Source: an uncultured Clostridia bacterium
GTDB taxonomy: Bacteria > Bacillota > Clostridia > Oscillospirales > CAG-272
Direction: 5' to 3'
Length of the DNA stretch: 14,226 bases
NCBI GenBank assembly: GCA_946055715.1
Contig: CAMGGT010000003.1
Location: forward strand, 1 to 14,226
The translations under genes were made by a program, and so were the position numbers. The notes beneath the pieces are model-generated. The model saw only the letters and a program-made list of their open reading frames with translations. It searched no databases and was not told where the DNA came from. Shown piece by piece: positions 7,826 through 14,054 of the stretch (position 1 is the stretch's first letter; the number at the start of each line of letters is the position of its first letter).

Positions 7826-8461
7826 ATGAAGGTCATTTTTCTGGGCGCCCCCGGCGCCGGCAAAGGCACCCAGGCGGAACTTGTCTCCGCCCGGTTGCAC
7901 ATCCCGTCCGTTTCCACGGGCGCGATCATCCGGGAAGCGATCAAAACAGGCACCGAAATGGGGCGCAAGGCCAAGGCCTATACCGAAACGGGCGCCCTGG
8001 TGCCGGATGAAGTGGTCATCGGCATCATCCGCGAACGACTTTCGCAGGATGACTGCAAGGGCGGCTTTATCCTCGACGGGTTCCCCCGTACCGTGCCGCA
8101 GGCAGAAGCGTTGGACCGCATGGGCATCACGCTGGATGCCGTTGTGTCCATCGAAGTGTCTGACGAGCGAATCATTCAGCGCATGAGCGGTCGCCGCGTA
8201 TGCGACGGTTGCGGCGCCTCCTATCACATTCTGTACAACCCCAGCGGAGACGGAGAACACTGCGACAAATGCGGAAAGGCACTTTCCACACGCAGAGATG
8301 ACGCCCCCGAAGTGGTGAAGAGTCGGCTGGATATCTACCACCGGTCCACAGAACCCCTCAAAGATTACTATGCCGCCAAAGGCATTCTGAAGCTTGTGGA
8401 GGGGCAGGAAAAAGTGGAAGACACCACCGCCTTGACCTTTGAGGCCTTGGGAGTCAGGTAA
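7826..8461 (+). CDS. adk: Adenylate kinase, zinc-lid type
   Basis: Adenylate kinase converts ATP and AMP into two ADP in the cytoplasm. The 211-residue product has the P-loop GAPGAGKGTQ at 7-16, an AMP-binding segment starting STG at 30-32, the FILDGFPRT motif at 81-89, lid arginines including R123, and R156 and R167 near DDAPEVVKSRL. The lid carries four zinc-ligand cysteines, C126, C129, C146 and C149, as in Gram-positive long-form enzymes. Residue 33 is Ala where many homologues have Asp after STG. The ATG has a modest AGG (7816-7818) ribosome-binding site. A four-codon reading frame (7807-7821) overlaps the secY stop. Confidence 0.97.
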   Translation: MKVIFLGAPGAGKGTQAELVSARLHIPSVSTGAIIREAIKTGTEMGRKAKAYTETGALVPDEVVIGIIRERLSQDDCKGGFILDGFPRTVPQAEALDRMGITLDAVVSIEVSDERIIQRMSGRRVCDGCGASYHILYNPSGDGEHCDKCGKALSTRRDDAPEVVKSRLDIYHRSTEPLKDYYAAKGILKLVEGQEKVEDTTALTFEALGVR

Positions 8462-8462
8462 A

Positions 8463-9218
8463 ATGGTCATCATCAAAGTTCCGGAACAGTTGGCCAAAAT
8501 GAAGCGCGCCGGCGAGATCACCGGCGGTGCGCTTCTGGCCGCACGGGATGCCATCCGGGAAGGGATCTCTACCGCAGAGCTGGACCGTGTGGTGCGCACA
8601 TATATCGAGTCGCACCACGCCAAGCCCTCCTTTCTGGGGTATGGCGGCTTTCCCGGCAGTGCATGCATCAGCGTCAACGAACAGGTCATCCACGGGATCC
8701 CTTCCAAAAAGAGGATCCTGCGGGAAGGAGACCTGGTGAAGATCGATGTCGGCGCCTGCATTGACGGCTACCACGGAGACAGTGCGCGCACCTTCGGCGT
8801 GGGGCGTATCTCCCCCGAGGCGCAGGCCCTGGTAGACACCACCGAGCAGTCCTTCCACCTGGGGGTGGCACAGGCATTGCCCGGCAACCGCATCGGAGAT
8901 ATCGGCCATGCCGTGCAGACCTGCGCGGAAGCGGCCGGGTACAGCGTGGTGCGTGAGTATGTGGGTCACGGGGTCGGCAGTCATCTGCACGAAGAACCGG
9001 ATGTGCCCAACTATGGCACCGCAGGACACGGATGCCGCCTGTACGCAGGCATGACAATTGCCATTGAACCCATGATCTGTCAGGGGAAAAAGGATGTTGT
9101 CGTTCTGCCGGACGGCTGGACGGTCATCACGGCCGACCGCAAACTGTCTGCCCATTACGAACACACCGTTGCCATCACACCGGACGGCCCCGTTCTGCTC
9201 ACCTATCTGGGCGAGTGA
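8463..9218 (+). CDS. map: Methionine aminopeptidase, type I
   Basis: Methionine aminopeptidase removes the initiator Met from nascent proteins at the ribosome exit. The 251-residue product has all expected metal and catalytic residues: H77, D95, D106, H169, H176, E202 and E233, each two positions lower than in the E. coli enzyme. Signatures seen are GFPGSACISVNEQVIHGIP, DGYHGDSARTF, YVGHGVGSHLHEEPDVPN and GMTIAIEPM. It is the short class without an N-terminal zinc finger. The frame opens at 8439 inside adk, but the ATG at 8463, one base after the adk stop, gives the family start and length. Confidence 0.97.
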   Translation: MVIIKVPEQLAKMKRAGEITGGALLAARDAIREGISTAELDRVVRTYIESHHAKPSFLGYGGFPGSACISVNEQVIHGIPSKKRILREGDLVKIDVGACIDGYHGDSARTFGVGRISPEAQALVDTTEQSFHLGVAQALPGNRIGDIGHAVQTCAEAAGYSVVREYVGHGVGSHLHEEPDVPNYGTAGHGCRLYAGMTIAIEPMICQGKKDVVVLPDGWTVITADRKLSAHYEHTVAITPDGPVLLTYLGE

Positions 9219-9258
9219 CCGGGGGTCATGCACAAGAAAAGAATGAGGAGAAATCGCT

Positions 9259-9480
9259 TTGGCAAAAGACGATGTAATTGAGTTTGAAGACGGCGTCGTT
9301 GTGGAAGCACTCCCCAATGCCACCTTCAAAGTAAAACTTCCCAACGGGCATCTGATCACCGCCCACATATCCGGGAAACTTCGCATGAACTATATCAGGA
9401 TCCTCCCCGGCGACACGGTTACGGTTGAGGTCTCGGTCTATGACCTCACCAAGGGCCGCATCACCTGGCGGAGCAAATAA
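9259..9480 (+). CDS. infA: Translation initiation factor IF-1
   Basis: IF-1 occupies the ribosomal A site during initiation and assists IF-2 and IF-3. The 73-residue product is a single OB (S1-like) domain, [20 protein letters not shown] at the start, [17 protein letters not shown] in the middle and [13 protein letters not shown] at the end. The start codon is TTG at 9259. It is preferred because the MAKxD start is canonical, AGGAG at 9246-9250 is correctly spaced, and the only later in-frame Met is inside the core motif. The 40 bases between map and infA do not contain the small KOW-type gene found there in some Firmicutes. Confidence 0.96.
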   Translation: MAKDDVIEFEDGVVVEALPNATFKVKLPNGHLITAHISGKLRMNYIRILPGDTVTVEVSVYDLTKGRITWRSK

Positions 9481-9504
9481 TAGCGAAAGGAAAGGTAACC
9501 TACC

Positions 9505-9618
9505 GTGAAAGTAAAACCTTCCGTCAAAAAGATCTGCGAAAAATGCAAGATCATCAAGCGCAAAGGCCGCGTGATGGTCATCTGCGAAAACCCCAAGCAC
9601 AAGCAGCGCCAGGGGTAA
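9505..9618 (+). CDS. rpmJ: 50S ribosomal protein L36, zinc-binding form
   Basis: L36 is the smallest 50S protein and binds zinc. This 37-residue gene reads [14 protein letters not shown] and ends PKHKQRQG, nearly identical to the family consensus. The zinc ligands C11, C14, C27 and H32 are all present, so this is the C+ type. The start is GTG at 9505. The ribosome-binding site is weak: AAAGG repeats at 9486-9495 rather than AGGAGG. GTG plus a weak site suggests modest initiation or coupling to infA. It lies in its standard place between infA and rpsM. Confidence 0.96.
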   Translation: MKVKPSVKKICEKCKIIKRKGRVMVICENPKHKQRQG

Positions 9619-9660
9619 GCCGATCTGTTTGTCAAATAAGAAAAAGGAGAAGAATAACTC

Positions 9661-10029
9661 ATGGCTCGTATAGCAGGTGTTGATATCCCCAACAACAAGC
9701 GCGTAGAAGTCGCACTGACCTATATCTACGGCATCGGTCTGAAGAGCGCGCAGGACATCTGTGCCAAAACCGGTGTCAACCCCGACACCCGTGCCAAGGA
9801 TCTCACCGACACCGACATCGCCAAACTGCGTGACGAGATCGAAGCCAACTATCATGTGGAGGGCGAGCTTCGCCGTGAAGTCGCGCTCAACATCAAGAGC
9901 TTGGTCGAGATCAACTGCTACCGTGGCATCCGTCATCGCAAGGGGCTGCCTGTCAGAGGTCAGCGCACCAAAACCAACGCAAGAACAAGAAAAGGTCCCG
10001 CAAAGACCATCGCCAACAAGAAGAAGTAA
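9661..10029 (+). CDS. rpsM: 30S ribosomal protein S13
   Basis: S13 is on the 30S head, where it forms bridges to L5 and contacts the P-site tRNA. The 122-residue product has the canonical start [20 protein letters not shown], a helix-hairpin-helix region around [13 protein letters not shown], and the signature [15 protein letters not shown] at 96-110, with a basic C-terminal tail. It is first in the alpha operon. The 42 bases upstream hold an AAAAAGGAGAAG ribosome-binding site and no evident promoter or pseudoknot of the E. coli alpha-leader type. Confidence 0.98.
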   Translation: MARIAGVDIPNNKRVEVALTYIYGIGLKSAQDICAKTGVNPDTRAKDLTDTDIAKLRDEIEANYHVEGELRREVALNIKSLVEINCYRGIRHRKGLPVRGQRTKTNARTRKGPAKTIANKKK

Positions 10030-10045
10030 GGAGTGAGAACAGAGA

Positions 10046-10441
10046 ATGGCTACCATTAAGAAGGCAGTTTCCAAGAAACGCCGCGAAAAGAAGAATGTCG
10101 AAAAAGGCGCCGCTCACATCCGTTCCACCTTCAATAACACCCTTGTCACCATTTCCGATACCGCGGGCAATACCATCTCCTGGGCAAGCGCAGGCGAAAT
10201 GGGCTTCAAGGGCTCCCGTAAATCCACCCCTTATGCCGCGCAGACCGCAGCAGAGCATGCCGCCAAGATCGCGGTGGATCAGGGTATGAAGACGGTTGAA
10301 GTGTATGTCAGAGGCCCCGGATCCGGCAGAGAAGCCGCCATCCGTGCGCTGGCTACCGCCGGGCTTGAAGTCACCCTCATCAGCGATGTGACCCCCATCC
10401 CCCACAACGGTTGCCGTCCCCCCAAACGTCGCCGCGTCTAA
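10046..10441 (+). CDS. rpsK: 30S ribosomal protein S11
   Basis: S11 lies on the 30S platform near the mRNA exit. The 131-residue product has the normal length, with [20 protein letters not shown] in the N-terminal half and the family signature [17 protein letters not shown] at 115-131. Asn121-Gly122 corresponds to the isoaspartate site known in E. coli S11. The first ~20 residues are strongly basic. AAGGAGTGAG follows the rpsM stop, with 16 bases between genes. Confidence 0.98.
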   Translation: MATIKKAVSKKRREKKNVEKGAAHIRSTFNNTLVTISDTAGNTISWASAGEMGFKGSRKSTPYAAQTAAEHAAKIAVDQGMKTVEVYVRGPGSGREAAIRALATAGLEVTLISDVTPIPHNGCRPPKRRRV

Positions 10442-10462
10442 TTCAACAGGAGGATAAGAATC

Positions 10463-11089
10463 ATGGCAAAATATACCGGTGCAAGTTGCAGAGAATGCCG
10501 CAGAGAGGGCTGCAAGCTGTTCCTCAAAGGCGAGCGTTGCACCTCCGCAAAATGTTCTTTTGATCACAGATCTACTGCTCCCGGTCAGCATGGTGCCGCC
10601 CGCAAGAAGGTCGGCGAGTATGGCAGACAGCTGCGTGAAAAGCAGAAGGTCCGCCGCTACTATGGCGTGCTGGAAAAGCAGTTCGGTCTGTATTATGAAA
10701 TGGCAGAGCGCAAAGAAGGCATGACCGGCGAAAACCTGCTGATCCTGCTGGAAAGACGCCTGGATAATGTCGTTTACAGAATGGGCATGGCAGAAAGCCG
10801 CAAGGAAGCCCGTCAGCTCGTGCTGCACGCGCACTTCACCCTCAACGGTAAGAAGGTCAATGTCCCCTCCATTCTGGTCAAACCCGGTGATGTCATCGCC
10901 GTCAGAGAAAAGAGCCGCGAGAGCGCGAAGTTCAAGACCCTGGCAGAAGAGATGGCCTCCGTCAACAAGCCGAAATGGATCGACGCCAACAACGAAAACC
11001 AGACCGCCAAGATCGTGGCAATGCCCGAAAGAAGCGACATCGACTTCGAGATCGAAGAACAGCTGATCGTCGAGCTTTATTCCAAATAA
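10463..11089 (+). CDS. rpsD: 30S ribosomal protein S4, zinc-binding form
   Basis: S4 begins 30S body assembly by binding 16S rRNA and shapes the mRNA entry tunnel; it is a translational autoregulator in several bacteria. The 208-residue product has the N-terminal zinc-finger cysteines C9, C12, C26 and C31 (C+ type), then the S4 RNA-binding domain around residues 95-155 ([20 protein letters not shown], then [10 protein letters not shown]), and a final [11 protein letters not shown]. Its place between rpsK and rpoA fits Clostridia; in Bacillus it is located elsewhere. A strongly structured 117-base spacer follows before rpoA. Confidence 0.97.
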   Translation: MAKYTGASCRECRREGCKLFLKGERCTSAKCSFDHRSTAPGQHGAARKKVGEYGRQLREKQKVRRYYGVLEKQFGLYYEMAERKEGMTGENLLILLERRLDNVVYRMGMAESRKEARQLVLHAHFTLNGKKVNVPSILVKPGDVIAVREKSRESAKFKTLAEEMASVNKPKWIDANNENQTAKIVAMPERSDIDFEIEEQLIVELYSK

Positions 11090-11206
11090 TAATACGTCCT
11101 CCGGTGTTCATGGTCGCATGACGGGAGGTACGTCTCCCTGTCCCATGAACAGCCCCCGTTTTTCATTCCGGCATTACCGTATTATTCAATTAGGAGGAGC
11201 GATAGC
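11090..11206 (+). promoter_or_regulatory. Structured rpsD-rpoA spacer: long hairpin, terminator-like or S4-type leader candidate
   Basis: The spacer holds a long two-part hairpin. The base stem is TGTTCATGG (11105-11113) with CCATGAACA (11143-11151), 9 perfect pairs. Above it, with a 6-base bulge TCGCAT (11114-11119) on one side, GACGGGAG (11120-11127) pairs with CTCCC, a bulged T and GTC (11134-11142), closing a GTACGT loop. CGG at 11102-11104 can extend the stem with CCG at 11156-11158, directly before TTTTT (11159-11163), so the whole could act as a partial terminator. CCTCC at 11098-11102 is also complementary to GGAGG (11193-11197) in the rpoA ribosome-binding site. Pairing is seen directly; function is inference. 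Confidence 0.55.
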
Positions 11207-12190
11207 ATGATCGAAATCGAGAAGCCGATTATCACCACCACGGATCTGAACGAGGACGGCAGTGAAGGCGAGTTTGTCGTAGAACCGCTTGAAAGGGGCT
11301 ATGGCATCACGCTTGGCAACTCTCTGCGCAGGATCCTTTTGGGTTCCCTCGCGGGATATGCTGTCACCAACATCAAAATCGACGGTGTTCTGCATGAGAT
11401 CTCCACCGTACCCGGCATCACCGAGGATGTGCCGGAGATCGTGCTGAATGTGAAGGGCATCGTTGCCAAACTGTTCTGCGACGGCCCCAAAACCGCCGTG
11501 ATCGATGTCACCGGTTACGGCACCACCTATGAGGTGACCGCCGCCGACATCATTCCGGACGCCGACATTCAGATCATCAATCCCAACCATCATATCGCAA
11601 CGGTCAGCGGAAACACCCGTTTCTATATGGAACTCACCTTCGACACAGGCCGCGGCTATGTGTCTTCCGACAAGAACAAGCAGAACTATCTGGCAGAAGC
11701 CGGCCCCAACGCTTCCGCCCCCATCGGTACGATTTTTACCGATTCCATCTTCACCCCTGTATATAAGGTGGAATACTCGGTGGAAAATACCCGTGTGGGC
11801 AATGTCACCGACTATGACAGACTGAAACTGCATGTTCTGACCAACGGCACGGTGCCTGCCAAAGAAGCGGTTTCGCTTGCTGCCAAGATCCTCAACGAGC
11901 ATCTCAATCTCTTTGTTGACATGTCCGACGAAGCAAAGAGAGCCGAGATCATGGTCGAAAGAGCAGAGGTCAAAAAAGAAAAGGTTCTTGAGATGACCAT
12001 TGAGGAACTTGACTTGTCGGTGCGCAGTTTCAACTGCTTGAAACGTGCCGGCATCGACACAGTTGAAGATCTGATCAACCGCACAGAGGAAGACATGATC
12101 AAGGTGCGCAACCTTGGCAAAAAGTCCCTCGAGGAAGTCATTCAGAAGTTGCACTCGCTCGGCTTTGAGCTGCGCAAATCTGAAGACTGA
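11207..12190 (+). CDS. rpoA: DNA-directed RNA polymerase alpha subunit
   Basis: The alpha subunit dimerises to nucleate RNA polymerase assembly, and its C-terminal domain contacts UP elements and activators. The 327-residue product has the N-terminal dimerisation domain (about 1-235), including the [20 protein letters not shown] motif near residue 27, and a C-terminal domain from about 258 with the DNA-contact residues R273, N276, C277, K279, G304 and K306, each eight positions above the E. coli numbers. A charged linker ([16 protein letters not shown]) joins them. TAGGAGGAG at 11191-11199 precedes the ATG at 11207. Its separation from rpsD by a structured spacer suggests expression tuned apart from the ribosomal proteins. 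Confidence 0.98.
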   Translation: MIEIEKPIITTTDLNEDGSEGEFVVEPLERGYGITLGNSLRRILLGSLAGYAVTNIKIDGVLHEISTVPGITEDVPEIVLNVKGIVAKLFCDGPKTAVIDVTGYGTTYEVTAADIIPDADIQIINPNHHIATVSGNTRFYMELTFDTGRGYVSSDKNKQNYLAEAGPNASAPIGTIFTDSIFTPVYKVEYSVENTRVGNVTDYDRLKLHVLTNGTVPAKEAVSLAAKILNEHLNLFVDMSDEAKRAEIMVERAEVKKEKVLEMTIEELDLSVRSFNCLKRAGIDTVEDLINRTEEDMIKVRNLGKKSLEEVIQKLHSLGFELRKSED

Positions 12191-12219
12191 GACAACGATT
12201 ACATGAGGAGGTAAATGAA

Positions 12220-12717
12220 ATGCCCGGAACAAGAAAGCTCGGCCGTCCCACCGCGCACAGAAACGCGATGCTCAGAGGCATGGTCACCTATCTGTTTGAA
12301 AACGGACAGATCGAAACGACCTATACCAGAGCCAAAGAAGTCAGCGCGCTGGCCGACAAAATGATTACCATCGCAAAGCAGAATACGCTGGCATCCTACC
12401 GTCAGCTGATGGCCTATATTACCAAAGAGAGCGTGGTCAAAAAACTGACCACCACCATTGTCGCTGACTATGAGGACAAAAACGGCGGTTATACCCAGGT
12501 TTACAAAATGGGTCCCCGCCGCGGTGACGCTGCCGAGATGGCCGTCATCCGCCTGGCGAAGGTGGAGAAGCCCCAGACCGCCGAACCCGAAAAGCCCGCA
12601 AAGCGCAAGTCCAGAGCCAAGAAAGCCACCGAGACCGAAACGGCCCCTGTGGCCGCAACCGAGACGGCAGAGACCCCCGAGGCAACGGAGGCAGTTGAAG
12701 CCCCCGCCGCTGAATAA
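12220..12717 (+). CDS. rplQ: 50S ribosomal protein L17 with a low-complexity C-terminal extension
   Basis: L17 lies at the underside of the 50S subunit near the tunnel exit. Residues 1-113 form the conserved protein (MPGTRKLGRPTAHRNAMLRG at the start, the MGPRRGDAAEMAVIRLA motif at the end). Residues 114-165 are an added tail: a basic patch KRKSRAKK (128-135) followed by a Thr/Glu/Ala/Pro-rich acidic stretch ending VEAPAAE. Most L17 proteins are about 112-130 residues. The tail is probably disordered. GAGGAGG at 12205-12211 serves the ATG. It closes the alpha operon. Confidence 0.96.
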   Translation: MPGTRKLGRPTAHRNAMLRGMVTYLFENGQIETTYTRAKEVSALADKMITIAKQNTLASYRQLMAYITKESVVKKLTTTIVADYEDKNGGYTQVYKMGPRRGDAAEMAVIRLAKVEKPQTAEPEKPAKRKSRAKKATETETAPVAATETAETPEATEAVEAPAAE

Positions 12718-12734
12718 GATCCTGTCGGTTCTGT

Positions 12735-12769
12735 CACGCCGCCAAGCCCTGCCCGGCTTTGACGGCGTG
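12735..12769 (+). terminator. Strong stem-loop after rplQ, possible end of the alpha operon transcript
   Basis: Eighteen bases after the rplQ stop, CACGCCG (12735-12741) pairs with CGGCGTG (12763-12769). The stem continues with CAAGCC against GGC, a bulged T and TTG, and a 6-base loop (12749-12754). The hairpin is stable but is followed by TATTGCCCC, with no proper U-tract, so it is not a textbook intrinsic terminator. It may stabilise the 3' end or cause weak termination. The new promoter downstream supports an operon boundary here. Confidence 0.45.
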
Positions 12770-12848
12770 TATTGCCCCAAAAGTGCAGACGCATGATGCG
12801 CCACCGCACAAAAACAGGCAAAAACCAAGCGAAATCTTTTCAAACCTA

Positions 12849-12877
12849 TTGACAATTCTGTTTGCATCGTATATAAT
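12849..12877 (+). promoter_or_regulatory. Consensus sigma-A promoter for rplJ-rplL
   Basis: A perfect -35 box TTGACA (12849-12854) and a perfect -10 box TATAAT (12872-12877) are separated by exactly 17 bases, the optimal housekeeping sigma-factor arrangement. Transcription should start near 12884, leaving a leader of about 145 bases before rplJ. Such a full-consensus promoter is expected to be strong, with output then limited by the leader attenuator. This is the only convincing promoter in the window. Confidence 0.9.
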
Positions 12878-12883
12878 ATTTTT

Positions 12884-12996
12884 GTTATCCAAAGACAGCA
12901 GGTTTCCTTAAAAGCCAAAAGCCACCCTGCCGAGGAGAAGCACACAAACGATATTCGATTTGCGTCCTTTTTCTCGCTCGGAAAAAGGATTTTTTT
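12884..12996 (+). ncRNA. L10 leader, ribosomal-protein autoregulatory mRNA element with attenuator
   Basis: The leader contains the hallmark of the L10 leader family: AGACAGCAGG (12894-12902 region) and CCTGCCGAGG (12926-12935), where GCAGG (12898-12902) pairs with CCTGC (12926-12930). Known family biology: the L10-L12 complex binds this element and favours premature termination of rplJL transcription. The sequence also shows the switch. CCGAGGAGAA (12930-12939) can pair with TTCTC (12971-12975) and CTCGG (12977-12981) around a single bulged G. That antiterminator excludes both the L10-binding stem and the terminator at 12965-12996. Confidence 0.85.
12965..12996 (+). terminator. Attenuator terminator in the rplJ leader
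   Basis: TCCTTTTTC (12965-12973) pairs perfectly with GAAAAAGGA (12981-12989) over a 7-base loop, followed at once by seven T residues (12990-12996). This is a textbook intrinsic terminator placed 33 bases ahead of the rplJ start, so it can act only as an attenuator. Its loop and both stem edges overlap the antiterminator pairing described for the leader. Confidence 0.88.
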
Positions 12997-13029
12997 GTTG
13001 TCGGGACCATTACGAACGGAGGTAAAAAA

Positions 13030-13584
13030 ATGCCGAGTAACAAAGTCCTTGAAGAAAAGCAAGCTCAGGTTGCGGCACTGGCAGAAAAGATCCGTCAGGC
13101 GCAGTCGGGCGTGCTTGTCAAGTACGAGGGCATTACCGTTGAAAACGACACGAAGCTCCGTGCCGCTCTGCGTGCCGCCGGTGTGGAATACACCGTCATG
13201 AAAAACACGCTGACCGGCCGCGCCTGCGACGAAGTCGGCTACGGTGAGATGAAGCAGTACTTGAACGGCATGACAGCTCTGGCGCTGGGCATGACCGATC
13301 CCATTGCACCCGCAAAGATCATGAAGGAATATGCGGACAAGGTCGAGAGTTTCGAGATCAAAGCCGGTTTCGTGGATGGCAGCGTGGTTGATGCCGCGGC
13401 CGTACTTGAACTGGCGTCCATCCCCGGCAAGGAACAGCTCATTGCCAAAATGCTGGGCAGCTTGATGAGTTCCCTGTATGGGTTGGCATATGTCCTTCAG
13501 GCAAAGATCGACAAAGACAGCGCTGCAGCAGACGCACCTGTCGCGGCTCCCGCCGAACCCGCCGAAGCACCTGCCGAGGCCTGA
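13030..13584 (+). CDS. rplJ: 50S ribosomal protein L10
   Basis: L10 anchors the L7/L12 stalk dimers to 23S rRNA and, as L10-L12, represses its own mRNA leader. The 184-residue product begins MPSNKVLEEKQAQVAALAEKI. It continues with VLVKYEGITVENDTKLRAAL and VEYTVMKNTL in the rRNA-binding domain, and has the L12-binding C-terminal helix region around MLGSLMSSLYGLAYVLQAKI. The last ~20 residues are an Ala/Pro/Glu tail (APVAAPAEPAEAPAEA), making it longer than the ~165 residues usual. GGAGG (13018-13022) precedes the ATG by 7 bases. Confidence 0.97.
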   Translation: MPSNKVLEEKQAQVAALAEKIRQAQSGVLVKYEGITVENDTKLRAALRAAGVEYTVMKNTLTGRACDEVGYGEMKQYLNGMTALALGMTDPIAPAKIMKEYADKVESFEIKAGFVDGSVVDAAAVLELASIPGKEQLIAKMLGSLMSSLYGLAYVLQAKIDKDSAAADAPVAAPAEPAEAPAEA

Positions 13585-13625
13585 TCTGCATTCATCACAA
13601 TAATTGAAATTCGGAGGAATTTAAA

Positions 13626-14003
13626 ATGGCAAGCGAAAAGACTACTCAGATTCTTGACCTTGTGAAAGGTCTCACCATTCTTGAACTGGCTGACCTCGTG
13701 AAAGCTCTGGAAGAGGAATTCGGCGTCAGCGCTACCCCCGTGGCTGTGGCCGGCCCTGCTGCCGGTGCCGCCGCTCCCGCTGAAGAGGAGAAGACCGAAT
13801 TTGATGTCATCCTCAAGGACTTCGGTGCCAAGAAGCTGGATGTCATCAAGGTCATCCGCTCCATCACCGGCCTGGGCCTGAAGGAAGCCAAAGACCTCGT
13901 CGAAGGCGCTCCTTCCAAGGTGAAGGAAGGCATCTCCAAGGAAGAAGCCGAGAAGATGAAGGCCGAGATCGAGGCCACCGGCGCTACCGTCGAGATCAAG
14001 TAA
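13626..14003 (+). CDS. rplL: 50S ribosomal protein L7/L12
   Basis: L7/L12 forms the multi-copy flexible stalk that recruits and activates translational GTPases. The 125-residue product has the N-terminal dimerisation helices (about 1-33, with [20 protein letters not shown]), an Ala/Pro/Gly hinge (about 38-53) and the C-terminal factor-binding domain from about 56, with [20 protein letters not shown] and the end [17 protein letters not shown] before the ATG is a good ribosome-binding site. It is in the same transcript as rplJ, and an intrinsic terminator follows 17 bases after the stop. Confidence 0.98.
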   Translation: MASEKTTQILDLVKGLTILELADLVKALEEEFGVSATPVAVAGPAAGAAAPAEEEKTEFDVILKDFGAKKLDVIKVIRSITGLGLKEAKDLVEGAPSKVKEGISKEEAEKMKAEIEATGATVEIK

Positions 14004-14020
14004 TCTCCCTGCGTCACAAG

Positions 14021-14054
14021 AGAAAAAGCACCCGCGCCTGCGGGTGCTTTTTCT
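14021..14054 (+). terminator. Intrinsic terminator after rplL
   Basis: AGAAAAAGCACCCGC (14021-14035) pairs perfectly with GCGGGTGCTTTTTCT (14040-14054) over a 4-base loop GCCT. The upper part is GC-rich, and the descending arm ends in a T-run (14048-14052), so the structure should terminate rplJL transcription. The symmetric A-run lets it work in both directions. Confidence 0.93.

Noticed and set aside
8439..8462. Upstream extension of map to an ATG at 8439
   Set aside because: The extra eight codons lie in adk and lack family similarity; the ATG at 8463 gives the canonical N-terminus.
6263..8761. 832-codon open frame on the minus strand opposite rplO, secY, adk and map
   Set aside because: It lies entirely antisense to well-supported conserved genes, has low-complexity His/Asp/Gly-rich content typical of reversed GC-rich codons, and no ribosome-binding site or recognisable domain.
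9228..9281. Tiny basic reading frame overlapping the map-infA gap and the infA start
   Set aside because: Seventeen codons, no own ribosome-binding site, overlaps infA in another frame and matches no known family.
9619..9660. Search for an E. coli-like alpha-operon pseudoknot before rpsM
   Set aside because: Only 42 bases, AT-rich, with no long complementary segments.
11157..11185. Possible promoter upstream of rpoA, with TATTAT at 11180-11185
   Set aside because: No acceptable -35 element at the right spacing (CGTTTT only), so the match is too weak to call.
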